Counted from the stretch's first letter, positions 50,169 through 61,616 are shown. The stretch is 64,000 bases of DNA from Enterococcus hirae ATCC 9790 (GCF_000271405.2 NC_018081.1:2462912-2526911); one strand, 5' to 3'. Program-made: numbers and translations. The notes: generated from the letters alone by a model not told the origin.

Positions 50169-51207
50169 TTTTCTTCCTCATCAAACAACACTGTTTTATT
50201 TTTTAAGGGAATTACTTCACCGATTCGATAAGCTGCTTCTCCTTGCTCATTGATTTTTTCAATGACTTCATCGACTTGAGAAGCTGCTACTGCTACAACC
50301 ATTCCAATACCCATATTAAAAATCTCAAACATCTCTTGTTCAGGGATTTCACCTAAACGTTGGAGACAATCAAAAATCGGCAAGCTAGGCCATGAACCTA
50401 ATTGAATTTGCGCGGCCGTCCCTTCCGGCAACATCCGAGGAATATTTTCTACGAATCCACCACCAGTGATATGTGCCGCACCTTTGATCTTTTGTTCTTT
50501 TATGATTGGCAGCAAAGCTGATACATAGATTTTTGTCGGCTTTAACAATTCTCGGTCCAGTGTTTCAGACAGACCCTCTATCTGATCGGTTAATGTGTAA
50601 CTATTTTGTTCAAAAAACACTTTCCGAACCAATGAATAGCCGTTTGAATGAATCCCGCTAGAAGGTAAGCCTAACAGAACATCACCAACTTCGATTTCAC
50701 TTCCTGTGATCAATTGCGACTTTTCTGCAACCCCAACTGCAAAACCAGCAAGATCATACTCATTTTCCGCGTACATCCCTGGCATCTCTGCGGTTTCGCC
50801 ACCGATCAACGCAAGATTACCTGCTACACAACCATCCGCCACGCCAGCGACGACTTTTTCTAATTTTCGTGGATCATTTTTTCCAGTAGCTAAATAGTCT
50901 AAGAAATATAAAGGTTCCGCACCTTGAGCTAAAATATCATTGACACACATCGCCACACAATCGATTCCGATCGTTTCATGTTGATCCGCTTCGATGGCTA
51001 CTAACAATTTTGTTCCTACCCCATCTGTCCCTGATACCAAAACTGGTTCTTTTAATTGGTAAGAACTTAAATCAAAACAGCCACCAAAACCGCCTAAAGC
51101 ACCCATTACCCCTAGTCGCTCTGTTTTTTCACGTGTTTCTTGATTCGTTCTACTACTTCATAGCCAGCTTCTACATCCACACCAGCATTCGCATAGGCAT
51201 TGCTCAT
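50165..51207 (-). pseudogene. purM: Phosphoribosylformylglycinamidine cyclo-ligase, frameshifted
   Basis: ATG 51207 after AGGAGG opens [20 protein letters not shown] and reads to KKHVKKQSD and a stop. The continuation [20 protein letters not shown] is in another frame and is intact to 50165 ([21 protein letters not shown]). The junction is a six-T run on the plus strand (51124-51129); seven would restore about 347 residues. As for purH, a homopolymer under-call is the simplest cause. Internal initiation at the GTG or ATG near 51106 would lack the N-terminal strand. Confidence 0.92.
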
Positions 51208-51220
51208 GTTACTTCCTCCT

Positions 51221-52663
51221 TTATTGAAAAAAAGATACTTTTTCTTTCAATGATTCACGGTATTTTTCTTCATAGTCGTATAAAGGCGTCGGATAATCAC
51301 CATTAAAATAAGCCATACATAACCCAGAATAAGGAGCTGCTTCTTTTAATCCGATTGCTTGGATCAATCCATCCTCACTCAAAAATTCCAATGAATCTGC
51401 TTCGATACATTGTCTGATTTCTTCGATACTATGATTCGCTGCAATTAGTTCTTTTCTCGTTTGAATATCGATGCCGTAAAAACAAGGATATTTTAACGGT
51501 GGTGAAGCAATTCGTACATGAACCTCTTTTGCTCCTGCTTCTTTTAATAGACGTACGATTCGCCGGCTCGTTGTTCCTCTAACGATCGAATCATCCACCA
51601 TCACGATTCGTTTGCCTTTAACAACTCCTCTGACAGCCGAAAGTTTCATCCTGACACCCTGTTCCCTTAACGCTGGTGTAGGTTGAATAAAGGTTCTGGC
51701 AATGTATTGATTTTTTACTAGTCCAATCTCATAAGGGATGCCACTAGCTTCGGCATAGCCACTGGCTGCTGATAGCGAAGAATTTGGAACACCTACAACC
51801 ATGTCAGCATCAATTGGCGCTTCCTGTGCTAAATTTCTCCCCATATTTTTACGAGCAGTGTGTACATTGACACCAGCGATATTTGAATCTGGTCGTGCAA
51901 AGTAGATATATTCCATGGAACAAATCGCTAACTGGGTTTCGGTCGTATAAGTATCGATCGTGTAGCCTGAGTCATCAATGATCACTACTTCCCCTGGACG
52001 AACATCTCGAATAAACCGCGCACCGATGACTTCCAGTGCACAAGTTTCAGAAGCAATCACATATGCACCATTTTTCATTTGACCGATTGCCAAAGGTCGA
52101 AAACCATTCGGATCAAGAGCGGCGATCATGGCATCTTCTGTTAAAAGCAAATAGGCAAATCCGCCTTTCACTTCATTTAATGCTTCTTTTAAACGATCGA
52201 GCAATGTTGTTTTTTTACTTCGACGAATCAAATGCATCAAAATCTCTGTATCTGAATTGGAATGGAAAATCGCACCGTCTTTTTCTAACGACGTTCTCAA
52301 CGAACGGGCATTCGTAAGATTACCATTGTGAGCTAGACCGATTGACTGGTCATAAAATTTAAATAAAAAGGGTTGGATATTGTCCACACTACCATTACCT
52401 GCTGTAGCATAACGCACATGTCCAATCGCTGCTTGTCCAGAGAGTGCAGCTAGCTTTCTTTGATCTTTGAAAACTTCTGAGAGTAAACCTAGATCCCGGT
52501 GTCCTAATAGTTTCCCTTGATCATTTGAAACGATCCCAGCACCTTCTTGACCACGGTGCTGAAGACTATGAAGCCCAAAATACGTTACGCTAGATGCTTC
52601 TTGATGTCCCCAGACACCAAACACCCCACATTCTTCATTTAAACTTTTTACTTCATAAGACAT
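51221..52663 (-). CDS. purF: Amidophosphoribosyltransferase
   Basis: 480 residues from ATG 52663 ([16 protein letters not shown]) after GGGAGGACG. The short propeptide precedes the catalytic Cys of ECGVFGVWG, as in the Bacillus Fe-S type enzyme. [17 protein letters not shown] is the PRPP site. First committed step of purine synthesis. The gene starts inside the end of purL (16-base overlap). Confidence 0.97.
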   Translation of the reverse strand: MSYEVKSLNEECGVFGVWGHQEASSVTYFGLHSLQHRGQEGAGIVSNDQGKLLGHRDLGLLSEVFKDQRKLAALSGQAAIGHVRYATAGNGSVDNIQPFLFKFYDQSIGLAHNGNLTNARSLRTSLEKDGAIFHSNSDTEILMHLIRRSKKTTLLDRLKEALNEVKGGFAYLLLTEDAMIAALDPNGFRPLAIGQMKNGAYVIASETCALEVIGARFIRDVRPGEVVIIDDSGYTIDTYTTETQLAICSMEYIYFARPDSNIAGVNVHTARKNMGRNLAQEAPIDADMVVGVPNSSLSAASGYAEASGIPYEIGLVKNQYIARTFIQPTPALREQGVRMKLSAVRGVVKGKRIVMVDDSIVRGTTSRRIVRLLKEAGAKEVHVRIASPPLKYPCFYGIDIQTRKELIAANHSIEEIRQCIEADSLEFLSEDGLIQAIGLKEAAPYSGLCMAYFNGDYPTPLYDYEEKYRESLKEKVSFFQ

Positions 52664-54870
52664 TCGATTGCGTCCTCCCAGCATTTTTTAGCTGTTGTAA
52701 CAGCTAGATGGATTTCCCCATCACTTGCTTGGATCACGATATTACTTGACTCAGTCACTTTACCGATACAACTTGCTTTTTCGCCCATCAAACGTTCAAA
52801 TTCCTCACGATCTTCTGGAAGGATGGTGACCACAAATCTTGATTGTGTCTCTGAAAAAAGTTGTGCTGTCGTCAGATTTACTGTGACATCTAATCCCAAT
52901 TGGGTACCAAAAGCTGCTTCAGCCAACGCCACAGCCAAACCGCCTTCCGAACAATCATGCGCACTGGTTACCACTCCTGCTTGAATAGCCGCCAGTAGAC
53001 TTTCTTGGTTTTGTTGTTCCGTCAATAGATCAAAATGCTCGATGTCCCCTTCAATTTTTCCTAATTGCATTTTTTGCAATTCACTACCATTGAAATCGTC
53101 ATAAGTTTCACCAACAAGATAAATCAAATCATCCGCCATTTTGAAAGATTGAGTGGTGATGTGTTGGTGGTCTTTGATCAATCCGACCATGCCGATCATC
53201 GGGGTAGGATAAATCGCTTTGCCATCCGTTTCATTGTATAAAGAAACATTCCCGGAGATCACAGGTGTCGCAAAGACTTCACATGCTTTGGCAATCCCGT
53301 CTGCTGATTTGACCAGTTCCCAAAATACTTCTGGCTTATCAGGAGAACCATAATTCAAGCAGTCTGTGATCGCCAATGGACGTCCGCCACTAGCTACAAT
53401 GTTTCTGGCAGCCTCTGCAACAGCAATTTGGCCACCTATCTCGGGGTTTAAGTAAAGGTAGCGGGCATTACAGTCAGTCGTCATAGCAATTGCTTTTTCA
53501 GTTCCACGAATACGCAATACGGCAGCATCACTTCCAGGGGAAACTACTGTATTGGTTTGTACTTGAGAATCATAGGTTTCATAAATCGCATGTTTTGAAG
53601 CTATTGTCGGTTGTTTCAATAAATCTAGCAATAATTGATTCGCATCTTCAATGATTGGTTGATATTGCCCTAACTGTTTAAATTTTTCGATTCGAGCGGG
53701 TTCTTGCACTGCCTTTTCATAAACAGGTGCATCTTCGGCTAAGGCATCAACTGGTAAGTTAGCCACTTCTTCCCCATGATGGTACAAGCGATACAAGCCA
53801 TCATCGGTGACTTCTCCAATCGTAACAGCATCCAAATCATATTTTTTAAACAATTCTTTGACTCTTTCCTCTGCCCCAGCTTTTACACAAATCAACATTC
53901 GTTCCTGTGATTCTGAAAGCATCATTTCGTAAGGAGTCATATTTGTTTCTCGTTGTGGCACATCGTCTAATGTCAAAATCAAACCAGATCCAGCTTTTGA
54001 TGCCATTTCCGAACTTGAAGAAACCAATCCAGCAGCGCCCATGTCTTGGATCCCTACTAAAATGTCCGCATGTTCCAGGATCAATTCTAAGCAAGCTTCA
54101 AGTAATAGTTTTTCCATAAAAGGATCGCCTACTTGAACTGCGGAACGTTGCTGTTCTTCTTCTTGACTGAACTCTTCTGAAGCAAAAGTCGCACCGTGAA
54201 TGCCGTCGCGTCCTGTTTTCGCACCGACATACATGATCGAATTACCCACACCAGAAGCTTGCCCTTTTTGAATGTCTTTGTGATCGATCAATCCTACACA
54301 CATGGCATTAACTAACGGATTCCCTTCATAACAAGGATCAAACGCTACTTCTCCTCCAACCGTCGGTATTCCGATACAATTACCATACCCAGAAATCCCT
54401 GCGACTACTTCTTCCAATAAGTACTTGGTTCGTGGTTGGTCTAACTCGCCAAAACGTAAGGAGTCAAGTAAAGCAATCGGACGTGCACCCATACTGAAAA
54501 TATCACGGATGATCCCACCAACACCGGTTGCCGCTCCTTCATAAGGTTCTACTGCTGAAGGGTGATTATGACTTTCCGCTTTAAACACAACTGCTTGACC
54601 ATCACCGATATCCACGATACCAGCTCCTTCTCCTGGACCTTGAAGAACATGCGGTCCACTTGTTGGGAATTTTCGTAAAATCGGTTTAGAATTTTTGTAA
54701 GAACAATGTTCACTCCACATGACTGAAAACAAACCTGTTTCGGTGTAGTTAGGCATTCTCCCCAATATATCTTCTTCGATCATTCGATATTCTTCATCTG
54801 TCAATCCCCATTCAGCATAAATTTTCTTTTCTTTGATCTCTAAGGGACTTGGTTCATTCCGTGTTTTCAT
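52648..54870 (-). CDS. purL: Phosphoribosylformylglycinamidine synthase subunit PurL
   Basis: 740 residues, the small (Gram-positive) PurL that works with PurQ and Pur[16 protein letters not shown] near residue 50, [16 protein letters not shown] and [16 protein letters not shown] for ATP binding, and [23 protein letters not shown] segment near the C-terminus. It amidates FGAR with ammonia from PurQ. One base behind the purQ stop. Confidence 0.97.
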   Translation of the reverse strand: MKTRNEPSPLEIKEKKIYAEWGLTDEEYRMIEEDILGRMPNYTETGLFSVMWSEHCSYKNSKPILRKFPTSGPHVLQGPGEGAGIVDIGDGQAVVFKAESHNHPSAVEPYEGAATGVGGIIRDIFSMGARPIALLDSLRFGELDQPRTKYLLEEVVAGISGYGNCIGIPTVGGEVAFDPCYEGNPLVNAMCVGLIDHKDIQKGQASGVGNSIMYVGAKTGRDGIHGATFASEEFSQEEEQQRSAVQVGDPFMEKLLLEACLELILEHADILVGIQDMGAAGLVSSSSEMASKAGSGLILTLDDVPQRETNMTPYEMMLSESQERMLICVKAGAEERVKELFKKYDLDAVTIGEVTDDGLYRLYHHGEEVANLPVDALAEDAPVYEKAVQEPARIEKFKQLGQYQPIIEDANQLLLDLLKQPTIASKHAIYETYDSQVQTNTVVSPGSDAAVLRIRGTEKAIAMTTDCNARYLYLNPEIGGQIAVAEAARNIVASGGRPLAITDCLNYGSPDKPEVFWELVKSADGIAKACEVFATPVISGNVSLYNETDGKAIYPTPMIGMVGLIKDHQHITTQSFKMADDLIYLVGETYDDFNGSELQKMQLGKIEGDIEHFDLLTEQQNQESLLAAIQAGVVTSAHDCSEGGLAVALAEAAFGTQLGLDVTVNLTTAQLFSETQSRFVVTILPEDREEFERLMGEKASCIGKVTESSNIVIQASDGEIHLAVTTAKKCWEDAIECLMK

Positions 54871-54871
54871 C

Positions 54872-55543
54872 TTAGACAGTCACCTTTCCAAAATTTTTTA
54901 ACATCGATGCAAAAAATCGTTTTCCGTCTTCTGATCCTAGTAACGCCTCCATTGCCCGTTCTGGATGAGGCATCATTCCCAACACATTTCCTGCTTTATT
55001 GGTGATCCCTGCAATATTTGCGACACTACCATTGATATTCTCAGCGTAAGTAAAAACGATTTGATTATTGGCTTTTAACTCTTGCAACGTTTGATCATCG
55101 CAAAAATAATTTCCTTCGCCATGAGCGACAGGCAGCTGAATGATCTCATCGGTTTCATACTCCGAAGTAAAGGCTGTCTGGTTGTTAACTTTCAAAGGAA
55201 CAGTTTTGCAAATGAAGCGCAAAGAATCATTTTTTCTTAACACGCCTGGAAGAAGACCCGCTTCTGTAAGGATTTGAAACCCATTACATGTACCAAAGAC
55301 TGGTTTTCCTTCCTCCGCAAAACGAACAACTTCTTTCATGATAGCTGAAAAACGCGCAATAGCTCCACAGCGTAAGTAATCGCCATAAGAAAAACCACCA
55401 GGGAGCAATACGCCGTCATAGCCTTGTAGAGAGGTTTCATCGTAACGAACATACTCAGCTTCTACTCCCACAATGTCACGAATTGCCCACAGCATATCCG
55501 CATCACAGTTCGAACCAGGAAAGACAATCACGGCAAATTTCAT
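54872..55543 (-). CDS. purQ: Phosphoribosylformylglycinamidine synthase subunit PurQ
   Basis: 223 residues from ATG 55543 ([17 protein letters not shown]) after GGAGGG. Class I glutamine amidotransferase triad: Cys in [10 protein letters not shown], His and Glu in [10 protein letters not shown]. Supplies ammonia to PurL. One base separates it from purS. Confidence 0.97.
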   Translation of the reverse strand: MKFAVIVFPGSNCDADMLWAIRDIVGVEAEYVRYDETSLQGYDGVLLPGGFSYGDYLRCGAIARFSAIMKEVVRFAEEGKPVFGTCNGFQILTEAGLLPGVLRKNDSLRFICKTVPLKVNNQTAFTSEYETDEIIQLPVAHGEGNYFCDDQTLQELKANNQIVFTYAENINGSVANIAGITNKAGNVLGMMPHPERAMEALLGSEDGKRFFASMLKNFGKVTV

Positions 55544-55544
55544 G

Positions 55545-55799
55545 CTAGATTCCCTCCAATTGTTCGATTTCATAACGATACGTTTCCATGTTGACGTTAG
55601 CTAATAGTTTGTCACAAATTCCTTCAATCGTTTCCTCTACTGCGCTAGCTTCTGCTGAAACTTGGATCTCAAAATATTTACCGATTCGGATATCTTCAAC
55701 AGTTTCATATCCCAAACGATGGACCGCATTTTTCACTGCTTCTCCTTGAGGATCTAATACAGAATCTTTATAGGTGACATAAACTTTTACAAAATACAT
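55545..55799 (-). CDS. purS: Phosphoribosylformylglycinamidine synthase subunit PurS
   Basis: 84 residues from ATG 55799 ([19 protein letters not shown]) with GAGGGGAAA upstream, typical PurS length and sequence ([21 protein letters not shown]). Bridges PurL and PurQ. It starts 14 bases after purC. Confidence 0.96.
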   Translation of the reverse strand: MYFVKVYVTYKDSVLDPQGEAVKNAVHRLGYETVEDIRIGKYFEIQVSAEASAVEETIEGICDKLLANVNMETYRYEIEQLEGI

Positions 55800-55813
55800 T
55801 TCATTTTCCCCTC

Positions 55814-56530
55814 TCATAAACCAACTTGTGTTAAACGTGTCAAAACTTCTTGATATACTGGGACAATCTCCCCAATTTTTCGTCGATAAACATCTTTGTC
55901 CATGTGTTCGTTTGTTTTCAGATCCCATAATCGACAAGTGTCAGGCGAAATTTCATCTCCTAATACGATTTCGCCCGTAGCTGTTTTCCCAAATTCCAGT
56001 TTGAAATCAATTAACTGTAAATCGATTTTCTCAAATAGTTGGATTAACAAATGATTGATTTTTCTAGCCTGTGTCTTTAATTCAGTAATTTCAGCTTCAT
56101 CTGCAATTTGTAAAAACAGCACATGTTCATCATTGATAAATGGATCATCTAATTGATCGTCTTTGAAATAAAATTCGACAATTGGTGTGGGTAATTTTTG
56201 TCCTTCAGGAATTGCCAACCGTTTTGAAAAACTACCAGCTGCACTATTTCTGACTACCACTTCTAAGGGAAGAATATTTAATTTTTTCACTAATTGTTCG
56301 TCTTTTCCGATTTGTTGAATAAAGTGATTGGCAATCCCTTGTTCGGATAAATAATGGAAGACTTTACTTGTGATTTGATTGTTCAGTTCCCCTTTTCCAT
56401 TTACTTGGTCTTTCATCAAGCCATTTAAAGCGGTAGCTTGGTCCAAGTATTCCACCCAAATCACCTGTTCATCTGAAGTATGGTACATTTTTTTGGCTTT
56501 TCCTTCATACAGCAAATCTTTCTGTTCCAT
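55814..56530 (-). CDS. purC: Phosphoribosylaminoimidazole-succinocarboxamide synthase
   Basis: 238 residues. LLYEGKAKKMYHT at the N-terminus, VVRNSAAGSFSKRLAIPEG, and LIDFKLEFGKTATGEIVLGDEISPDTCRLWD are SAICAR synthetase signatures. First gene of purCSQLFMNHD, ATG 56530 after AAGGAGATG. The promoter carries a PurBox overlapping its -35. Confidence 0.97.
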   Translation of the reverse strand: MEQKDLLYEGKAKKMYHTSDEQVIWVEYLDQATALNGLMKDQVNGKGELNNQITSKVFHYLSEQGIANHFIQQIGKDEQLVKKLNILPLEVVVRNSAAGSFSKRLAIPEGQKLPTPIVEFYFKDDQLDDPFINDEHVLFLQIADEAEITELKTQARKINHLLIQLFEKIDLQLIDFKLEFGKTATGEIVLGDEISPDTCRLWDLKTNEHMDKDVYRRKIGEIVPVYQEVLTRLTQVGL

Positions 56531-56641
56531 TTCGACATCTCCTTAAATTCTTGACGATCACAACAAATATTATTTTTTTGTTCGTCTTTTCGCTTTAAAT
56601 TTTAACAAGTGTTTTTATCCTGTTCAATAAAAACATGTACA

Positions 56642-56676
56642 TTTATAGCATTAAAATTGTCTAATGTTCGTGTTTA
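56642..56676 (-). promoter_or_regulatory. purC promoter with PurBox
   Basis: On the minus strand AACACGAACATTA (56662-56674) contains the PurBox core. CGAACA stands where a -35 should be, 17 bases before TATAAA (56642-56647). The leader is about 110 bases. The same CGAACA-17-TATAAT layout recurs before purE. Confidence 0.65.
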
Positions 56677-56710
56677 ATCAAAAAATTCTTCCCTGGAAAA
56701 ATAATAAGCG

Positions 56711-56739
56711 TTTACACCTATAATAATTGATGCTATAGT
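56711..56739 (+). promoter_or_regulatory. Promoter of the 125-residue gene
   Basis: TTTACA, 17-base spacer, TATAGT, about 50 bases upstream of ATG 56792 and divergent from the purC promoter. Confidence 0.6.
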
Positions 56740-56791
56740 AGGATTAGAATGATTCTGGATATTTATTCAAGGAATTCAAGGAGGTAGCGAA

Positions 56792-57169
56792 ATGGAAGAG
56801 GCCGCAGTTTGTGCCCAATGTTTTTTAATGGATTTATCGCCCGAGGAAACGTCACGTTTATATAATGACCTGTTGTCTATCAAAGATGTCTACTTATGTA
56901 ATAAAGATACGAGTTTTTATACCTTCAGAAAAATCCGTCGTGCGGCAAAGCGCCATACTGAGTGTCGAAAGCGCACATTTGAATATCAAACATTTTCTGA
57001 ACATCAACTCGTGATCAGTCAGATACACGAACAAAAATTATTCAAAAATCATTATCGTATCCAAGTCACTTATGATCAGCAAGAATTTGATTATACTTTT
57101 ATCGAAGAATTATTGAGTTTGCTTCATACTAAACATTTTAACTATTCCGCTCAAGCCCTTTACGGATAG
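56792..57169 (+). CDS. Hypothetical protein (125 aa), cysteine-containing
   Basis: 125 residues, on the strand opposite to the flanking pur genes. No membrane segment. It begins MEEAAVCAQCFLMDLSPEE with a CxxC pair at residues 7-10, then a basic helix (RKIRRAAKRHTECRKR) and a beta-rich C-terminal half (HYRIQVTYDQQEFDYTFIEELLSLL). No family is recognised. It has a clear AAGGAGG site, promoter and terminator. It separates purEKB from purCSQLFMNHD. Confidence 0.7.
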   Translation: MEEAAVCAQCFLMDLSPEETSRLYNDLLSIKDVYLCNKDTSFYTFRKIRRAAKRHTECRKRTFEYQTFSEHQLVISQIHEQKLFKNHYRIQVTYDQQEFDYTFIEELLSLLHTKHFNYSAQALYG

Positions 57170-57218
57170 TTTTCTCATGCTATTATCAAGCAACATCATG
57201 AAATGAATCAAAATAGCT

Positions 57219-57266
57219 AAAAAGAACCCCGACTAGTTGAGTTATTTGTGTCAAGGTTCTTTTTTA
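57219..57266 (+). terminator. Terminator of the 125-residue gene
   Basis: Arms AAAGAACC/GGTTCTTT, 26-base loop region with inner pairing, T-run after. Confidence 0.75.
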
Positions 57267-57282
57267 TTACATTTCAGTAAAA

Positions 57283-57318
57283 GAGTGGCTGCTTCTAGCA
57301 ATCCGAAGCAAGCCACTC
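57283..57318 (-). terminator. Terminator of purEKB
   Basis: Arms GAGTGGCT/AGCCACTC extended by GCTTC/GAAGC; TTTT follows on the minus strand. It ends the purEKB unit seven bases past purB. Confidence 0.8.
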
Positions 57319-57325
57319 ATTTTGA

Positions 57326-58633
57326 TTATTTGTCTTTTTCTCCTAAACCAACACGGTCAAAGATCACATCCACATTTTTCAAGTGATGATGGTAGTCAAA
57401 TGCGTCATCGATCTCTTCTTTTGTTAAAACAGAAGTAACCGTTGGATCCTCTTCAAGTAAAGGTCTAAATTGAACTTGATGATCCCATGCATAAGCTGTT
57501 TTAGGTTGAACCAAGTCGTAAGCTTCTTCTCTTGTCATACCTTTGTCAATCAGTTTCAACATCACACGTTGACTATAGATCAAGCCAAAAGTAGCTTCCA
57601 TGTTACGTTTCATATTCTCAGGAAAGACCGTCAGATTTTTTACGATATTTCCAAAACGATTCAACATATAGTCCAATAAAATTGTTGTATCAGGTAAAAT
57701 GATTCGTTCTGCTGACGAATGAGAGATATCTCTTTCATGCCACAACGAAACATTTTCATAGGCTGTGACCATATGACCACGAATCACTCGAGCAAGTCCA
57801 GCCATGTTTTCTGAACCGATTGGGTTTCGTTTATGAGGCATTGCTGAAGACCCTTTTTGTCCTTTAGCGAAGAACTCTTCTACTTCTCTCGTTTCTGATT
57901 TTTGCAAACCACGGATTTCTGTTGCAAAACGTTCGATGCTGGTAGCAATCAATGCCATAGTCGCAAAGTACTCTGCGTGGAGATCACGTGGGAGCACTTG
58001 CGTAGATATCTCTTGCGGACGAATCCCTAATTTTTCACACACATATTCTTCAATAAATGGCGGAATGTTCGCAAATGTTCCTACCGCTCCTGATATCTTA
58101 CCTGCTTCAACACCTTTGGCTGCATGCTCAAAACGTTCAATATTTCGTTTCATTTCTGAATACCAAGTAGCTAATTTCAAGCCAAATGTCGTTGGTTCAG
58201 CATGAACGCCATGCGTTCTTCCCATCATCACTGTGTACTTATGTTCTTTAGCTTTTTCACCAATAATTGCCGTAAAACGTTTCAAATCATCTCGTAAAAG
58301 ATCATTTGCTTGTTTGATTTGATAGCCATAAGCTGTATCCACGACATCAGTACTCGTTAAGCCGTAGTGGACCCACTTACGTTCTTCGCCTAATGTTTCA
58401 GAAACTGCTCGAGTAAAGGCAACAACGTCGTGACGTGTTTCCTTTTCAATTTCCAAAATACGTTCAATATCAAAAGATGCATGTTCACGAATTTTTTTGA
58501 CATCTTCTTTAGGAATTTCTCCTAATTCTGCCCATGCTTCGTCAGCTAAAATTTCTACCTCCAGCCAAGCTTGGTATTTGTTTTGTTCTGTCCAGATATT
58601 GCCCATTTCAGGTCGTGTATAACGTTCTAACAT
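57326..58633 (-). CDS. purB: Adenylosuccinate lyase
   Basis: 435 residues from ATG 58633 ([14 protein letters not shown]) with AAAGGAG eight bases upstream; the preceding TTG was rejected. The superfamily signature [11 protein letters not shown] is complete, and [14 protein letters not shown] carries the catalytic His. It acts both in IMP synthesis (SAICAR to AICAR) and in AMP synthesis. It is 13 bases after purK. Confidence 0.97.
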   Translation of the reverse strand: MLERYTRPEMGNIWTEQNKYQAWLEVEILADEAWAELGEIPKEDVKKIREHASFDIERILEIEKETRHDVVAFTRAVSETLGEERKWVHYGLTSTDVVDTAYGYQIKQANDLLRDDLKRFTAIIGEKAKEHKYTVMMGRTHGVHAEPTTFGLKLATWYSEMKRNIERFEHAAKGVEAGKISGAVGTFANIPPFIEEYVCEKLGIRPQEISTQVLPRDLHAEYFATMALIATSIERFATEIRGLQKSETREVEEFFAKGQKGSSAMPHKRNPIGSENMAGLARVIRGHMVTAYENVSLWHERDISHSSAERIILPDTTILLDYMLNRFGNIVKNLTVFPENMKRNMEATFGLIYSQRVMLKLIDKGMTREEAYDLVQPKTAYAWDHQVQFRPLLEEDPTVTSVLTKEEIDDAFDYHHHLKNVDVIFDRVGLGEKDK

Positions 58634-58646
58634 CAATTTTTCTCCT

Positions 58647-59780
58647 TTAATCCCAAATATTGGTTTTCTTTATTTCATCCAAAGTTTGTTGAATGTCTTC
58701 AGTTACGATAGTAATATGCCCCATTTTACGACCCTTTTTCGCTTGTGCTTTCCCATAAAAATGAAATTGCCAATCTGGTTTTTTATCGATCAAATGATAG
58801 CTTTCTAATAACTGCTCGCCCAATACATTGACCATCACTGCCTCACTCAATAAACGGACTTTTTTACTTAATGGCCAACCACATATTCCCCGAATATGGG
58901 CATCAAATTGACTCATCGAGCATGCTTCAATGGAGTAATGTCCCGAGTTGTGAGGTCGTGGTGCTAATTCATTCACATATAAACCACCAGTTTTTGTTAA
59001 AAACATTTCAATGCAAAGTACGCCAGATAAGCTCATTCCTTCAGCGATGACTCGAGCAATCCGCTCTGCTTCTTCAACAACCTCATCAGCGATTGCTGCT
59101 GGTGCAATCGTTTCATGTAAAATGTTGTTACGGTGGATATTTTCGACCACTGGAAATGTACTATAATCCCCTTGTCCGTTTCCAGCAACTAAGATCGAGA
59201 TTTCTTTTTCAAAGGGAATCCATGCTTCCAATACACAGGTCCCTTCCCTTAGTAAATCCATTGCTGGCGCAAGGTCTGCCCGACTTTTCAAGACGTATTG
59301 TCCCTTGCCGTCATATCCACCTCGTGTCGTTTTCAACACACAAGGATAACCAATACCATCAATGGCATCTTGAATATCGGTTGGACTTACAATTGTCGCA
59401 TAAGGGGCAATAACGATATTATTCGTTTCTAAAAAAGATTTTTCTAAAAGACGATCTTGGGTGATCGCTAATAAATCAGTTCCTTGAGGAATAAACGACA
59501 TAGAGGAAATGGCATTTAATGCTTCCACACTGACGTTTTCAAATTCATACGTGATAACATCTGTTCGTCTAGCAAGTTCTTCCAATGCAAAAGTATCATC
59601 GTATGTTCCTTGAATATACCAATCAGCTACTTGAGCTGCTGGACAATTCGTTACAGGATCAAGAACCCCGACTTTAAAGCCCATTTCTTTTGCACTGATC
59701 GCCATCATCAGTCCTAATTGTCCGCCACCGACAATTCCGATCGTTGATCCAGGCAACAAAGGTTTAACCAAGTTGATCAC
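58647..59780 (-). CDS. purK: N5-carboxyaminoimidazole ribonucleotide synthase
   Basis: 377 residues from GTG 59780. [21 protein letters not shown] (N-terminal Rossmann), [17 protein letters not shown] (ATP-grasp loop), and [16 protein letters not shown]. Converts AIR to N5-CAIR with ATP and bicarbonate. The start lies inside the end of purE (17-base overlap) with a poor ribosome binding site, so translational coupling is likely; the exact start is uncertain. Confidence 0.95.
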   Translation of the reverse strand: MINLVKPLLPGSTIGIVGGGQLGLMMAISAKEMGFKVGVLDPVTNCPAAQVADWYIQGTYDDTFALEELARRTDVITYEFENVSVEALNAISSMSFIPQGTDLLAITQDRLLEKSFLETNNIVIAPYATIVSPTDIQDAIDGIGYPCVLKTTRGGYDGKGQYVLKSRADLAPAMDLLREGTCVLEAWIPFEKEISILVAGNGQGDYSTFPVVENIHRNNILHETIAPAAIADEVVEEAERIARVIAEGMSLSGVLCIEMFLTKTGGLYVNELAPRPHNSGHYSIEACSMSQFDAHIRGICGWPLSKKVRLLSEAVMVNVLGEQLLESYHLIDKKPDWQFHFYGKAQAKKGRKMGHITIVTEDIQQTLDEIKKTNIWD

Positions 59781-60252
59781 TACTTTCTATCACAGTTTCA
59801 GCTAACATTAACCGTCTTTTCGCTAACTTAGCCTCCAACTTTAAATCATACATTGAAAGCATCTCAACCGCAAGTAGTCCAGCGTTAATTGCCCCCGCTT
59901 TTCCAATCGCCGTCGTTGCCACAGGAACACCACCAGGCATCTGGACAATAGATAATAGCGAATCTAATCCGTTCAATGTTCGTGTTTGTACCGGAACGCC
60001 AATTACTGGTAAGGTTGTTTGAGAAGCCACCATTCCTGGCAGATGAGCGGCTCCACCTGCTCCAGCAATGATTACTTTGATTCCCCTTGCTCGTGCTTCT
60101 TTGGCATACTGAAACATCAAATCAGGTGTACGATGCGCAGAGACGACTTTCTTTTCATAAGCCACCTCAAACTCTTCTAGAATCTCGCAAGTATTTTTCA
60201 TCGTTTCCCAATCAGATGTACTCCCCATAATTACCGCAACCTTGATTGTCAT
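59764..60252 (-). CDS. purE: N5-carboxyaminoimidazole ribonucleotide mutase
   Basis: 162 residues, class I Pur[11 protein letters not shown] (phosphate site), [10 protein letters not shown] and [14 protein letters not shown] are all present. Interconverts N5-CAIR and CAIR. ATG 60252 after AAAGGAG. First gene of purEKB, about 70 bases behind a PurBox promoter. Confidence 0.97.
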   Translation of the reverse strand: MTIKVAVIMGSTSDWETMKNTCEILEEFEVAYEKKVVSAHRTPDLMFQYAKEARARGIKVIIAGAGGAAHLPGMVASQTTLPVIGVPVQTRTLNGLDSLLSIVQMPGGVPVATTAIGKAGAINAGLLAVEMLSMYDLKLEAKLAKRRLMLAETVIESSDQLG

Positions 60253-60325
60253 ACATTTCTCCTTTCTCTACTTTCACATTCATATTTTAGCAATCGATTT
60301 TTTTGATGTCAAAGAATTTTCGAAT

Positions 60326-60360
60326 ATTATAAAGATTTTCAGCTTCAATGTTCGGTATTT
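60326..60360 (-). promoter_or_regulatory. purE promoter with PurBox
   Basis: On the minus strand AAATACCGAACATTG (60346-60360) fits the PurBox WWWWCCGAACWWT. Its CGAACA is 17 bases before TATAAT (60326-60331). The decayed insertion sequence begins only 16 bases further upstream. Confidence 0.7.
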
Positions 60361-60376
60361 ATATCAGCAAAAAAAC

Positions 60377-61411
60377 GAGAGTGAGACAATCGTTCTTTCT
60401 CAAAAAGAAAATAAGTTCGATTTTGATGTTTATTGTCAAAATCGAACTTATTTTTTCTGTTATGCGCACTTTCCTCTCCATATATTTTCCTTATTTCCTT
60501 AAATTTAATGCCATCAGTGCCAAACCAATATCTATCGTTGCTCCTTGTTTCCCACGCAAATGGAAACGATGGAACGCCAAGTGAGCCTTCAGATATCCGA
60601 ATGCGGGTTCGACATCCATTTTTCGTTTCCGATAAATCGAACCAGTTTTCTCCTCTAGAAGCTTTTTTCTGCATTCTGCTTTGAAATAGCGCCAATTATT
60701 ATTTACTTGAATTTTTCGCTTTTGTTCACTTTTCACACGCGTACATTGACGACGAACTGGACAGTTCCGACAATCCTCACATTCATAGATTTTGAAATCT
60801 CGAATAAAGCCGCCTTTCTCTTTTCTGCGACTATAATTTTTGAACGGTACCGGACGATTCGCCGGGGTCTTGTTCTTCAAGATAACGCCAATTCTCCACG
60901 TTAAACGGATTCTCCTTGTCCTTCTTTTTATTTTCTTTGTAATAACTGCCATAGGTAATCAAGGGAGTTATATGTAGAACATCGTTGATATACATGTAAA
61001 TTTCTTCGCTACCATACCCTGCATCTGCCACAATGTACTCCGGCAACTCCTTATGTTGGTCTAAAAAACTATCTAAAAATGGCTTCAATATTTTGGTGTC
61101 TGTGGGATTCGGAAATAATTCATAGCTCAAAACATACTGATTTTCGGTGGTGATTTGTAAATGATAACCTGGTTTGAGCTGTCCATTTCGCATATAATCG
61201 TCTTTCATCCGCATAAAGGCGGCATCAGTAAATGTTCTACATCTAGTGGTAAAGTTGTTTGGTTGATGGTATTATTTTTAAACATAAAGCACACTCCTTT
61301 GATTTTTGTTTAAGCACTTGAATCATACAAGGTTGTGTGCTTTTTGTGTGCCTTAAAATCAAAAAAAAATGGGACAATAATCAGATTTTTTCTGACTATT
61401 GTCCCACTCTC
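60377..61411 (-). mobile_element. Decayed IS1182-family insertion sequence
   Basis: The outer ends match as inverted repeats: GAGAGTGAGACAAT at 60377 and, on the other strand, GAGAGTGGGACAAT ending at 61411. The right end has an internal palindrome (GGGACAATAATCAGA/TCTGACTATTGTCCC, 61371-61405), and the left has an 18-bp perfect hairpin (60409-60453). The element is 1035 bp, well under the 1.6-1.9 kb expected for IS1182, because of an internal deletion. No target duplication could be recognised. Confidence 0.8.
60491..61285 (-). pseudogene. IS1182-family transposase remnant
   Basis: ATG 61285 (after AAAGGAG) encodes MFKNNTINQTTLPLDVE, the normal IS1182-type N-terminus. The reading then jumps by deletion to TDAAFMRMKDDYMRNGQLKPGYHLQ in another frame. 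It runs through DAGYGSEEIYMYI and breaks again near 60870, and the last frame holds KNYSRRKEKGGFIRDFKIYECEDC, CPVRRQC and EPAFGYLKAHLAFHRFHLRG, the C-terminal DDE domain. Roughly 230 residues of the N-terminal half are missing. Not functional. Confidence 0.85.
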
Positions 61412-61565
61412 TAATCTTAGTATGTTTTTGTAAATGGAAACAATAAATTTCGTGGGAACTATCATATCCTTTGTATAGATTTATGTAATTATCCATTATA
61501 CAAGTAGAAGAAAAGAGTAGTTTTTCATCTTTTCCTAACAAAAGAAATTATTAGAATATAACTAT

Positions 61566-61585
61566 AATCTTAACGTGTTAAGATT
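61566..61585. promoter_or_regulatory. Perfect 20-bp palindrome upstream of the coiled-coil gene
   Basis: AATCTTAAC-GT-GTTAAGATT, overlapping a possible -10 (TATAAT, 61563-61568) and 32 bases before the start codon. The position suits a repressor operator. Confidence 0.6.
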
Positions 61586-61616
61586 GAACTATGAATAAAA
61601 ATAGAGGAGTGAAGAG

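Noticed and set aside
60253..60345. Guanine riboswitch in the purE leader
   Set aside because: The leader is under 90 bases and lacks the conserved purine-aptamer loops; a PurBox promoter explains control better.
60345..60695. 116-codon minus-strand frame at the left end of the IS
   Set aside because: Overlaps the recognisable transposase C-terminus in another frame and runs through the end hairpin.
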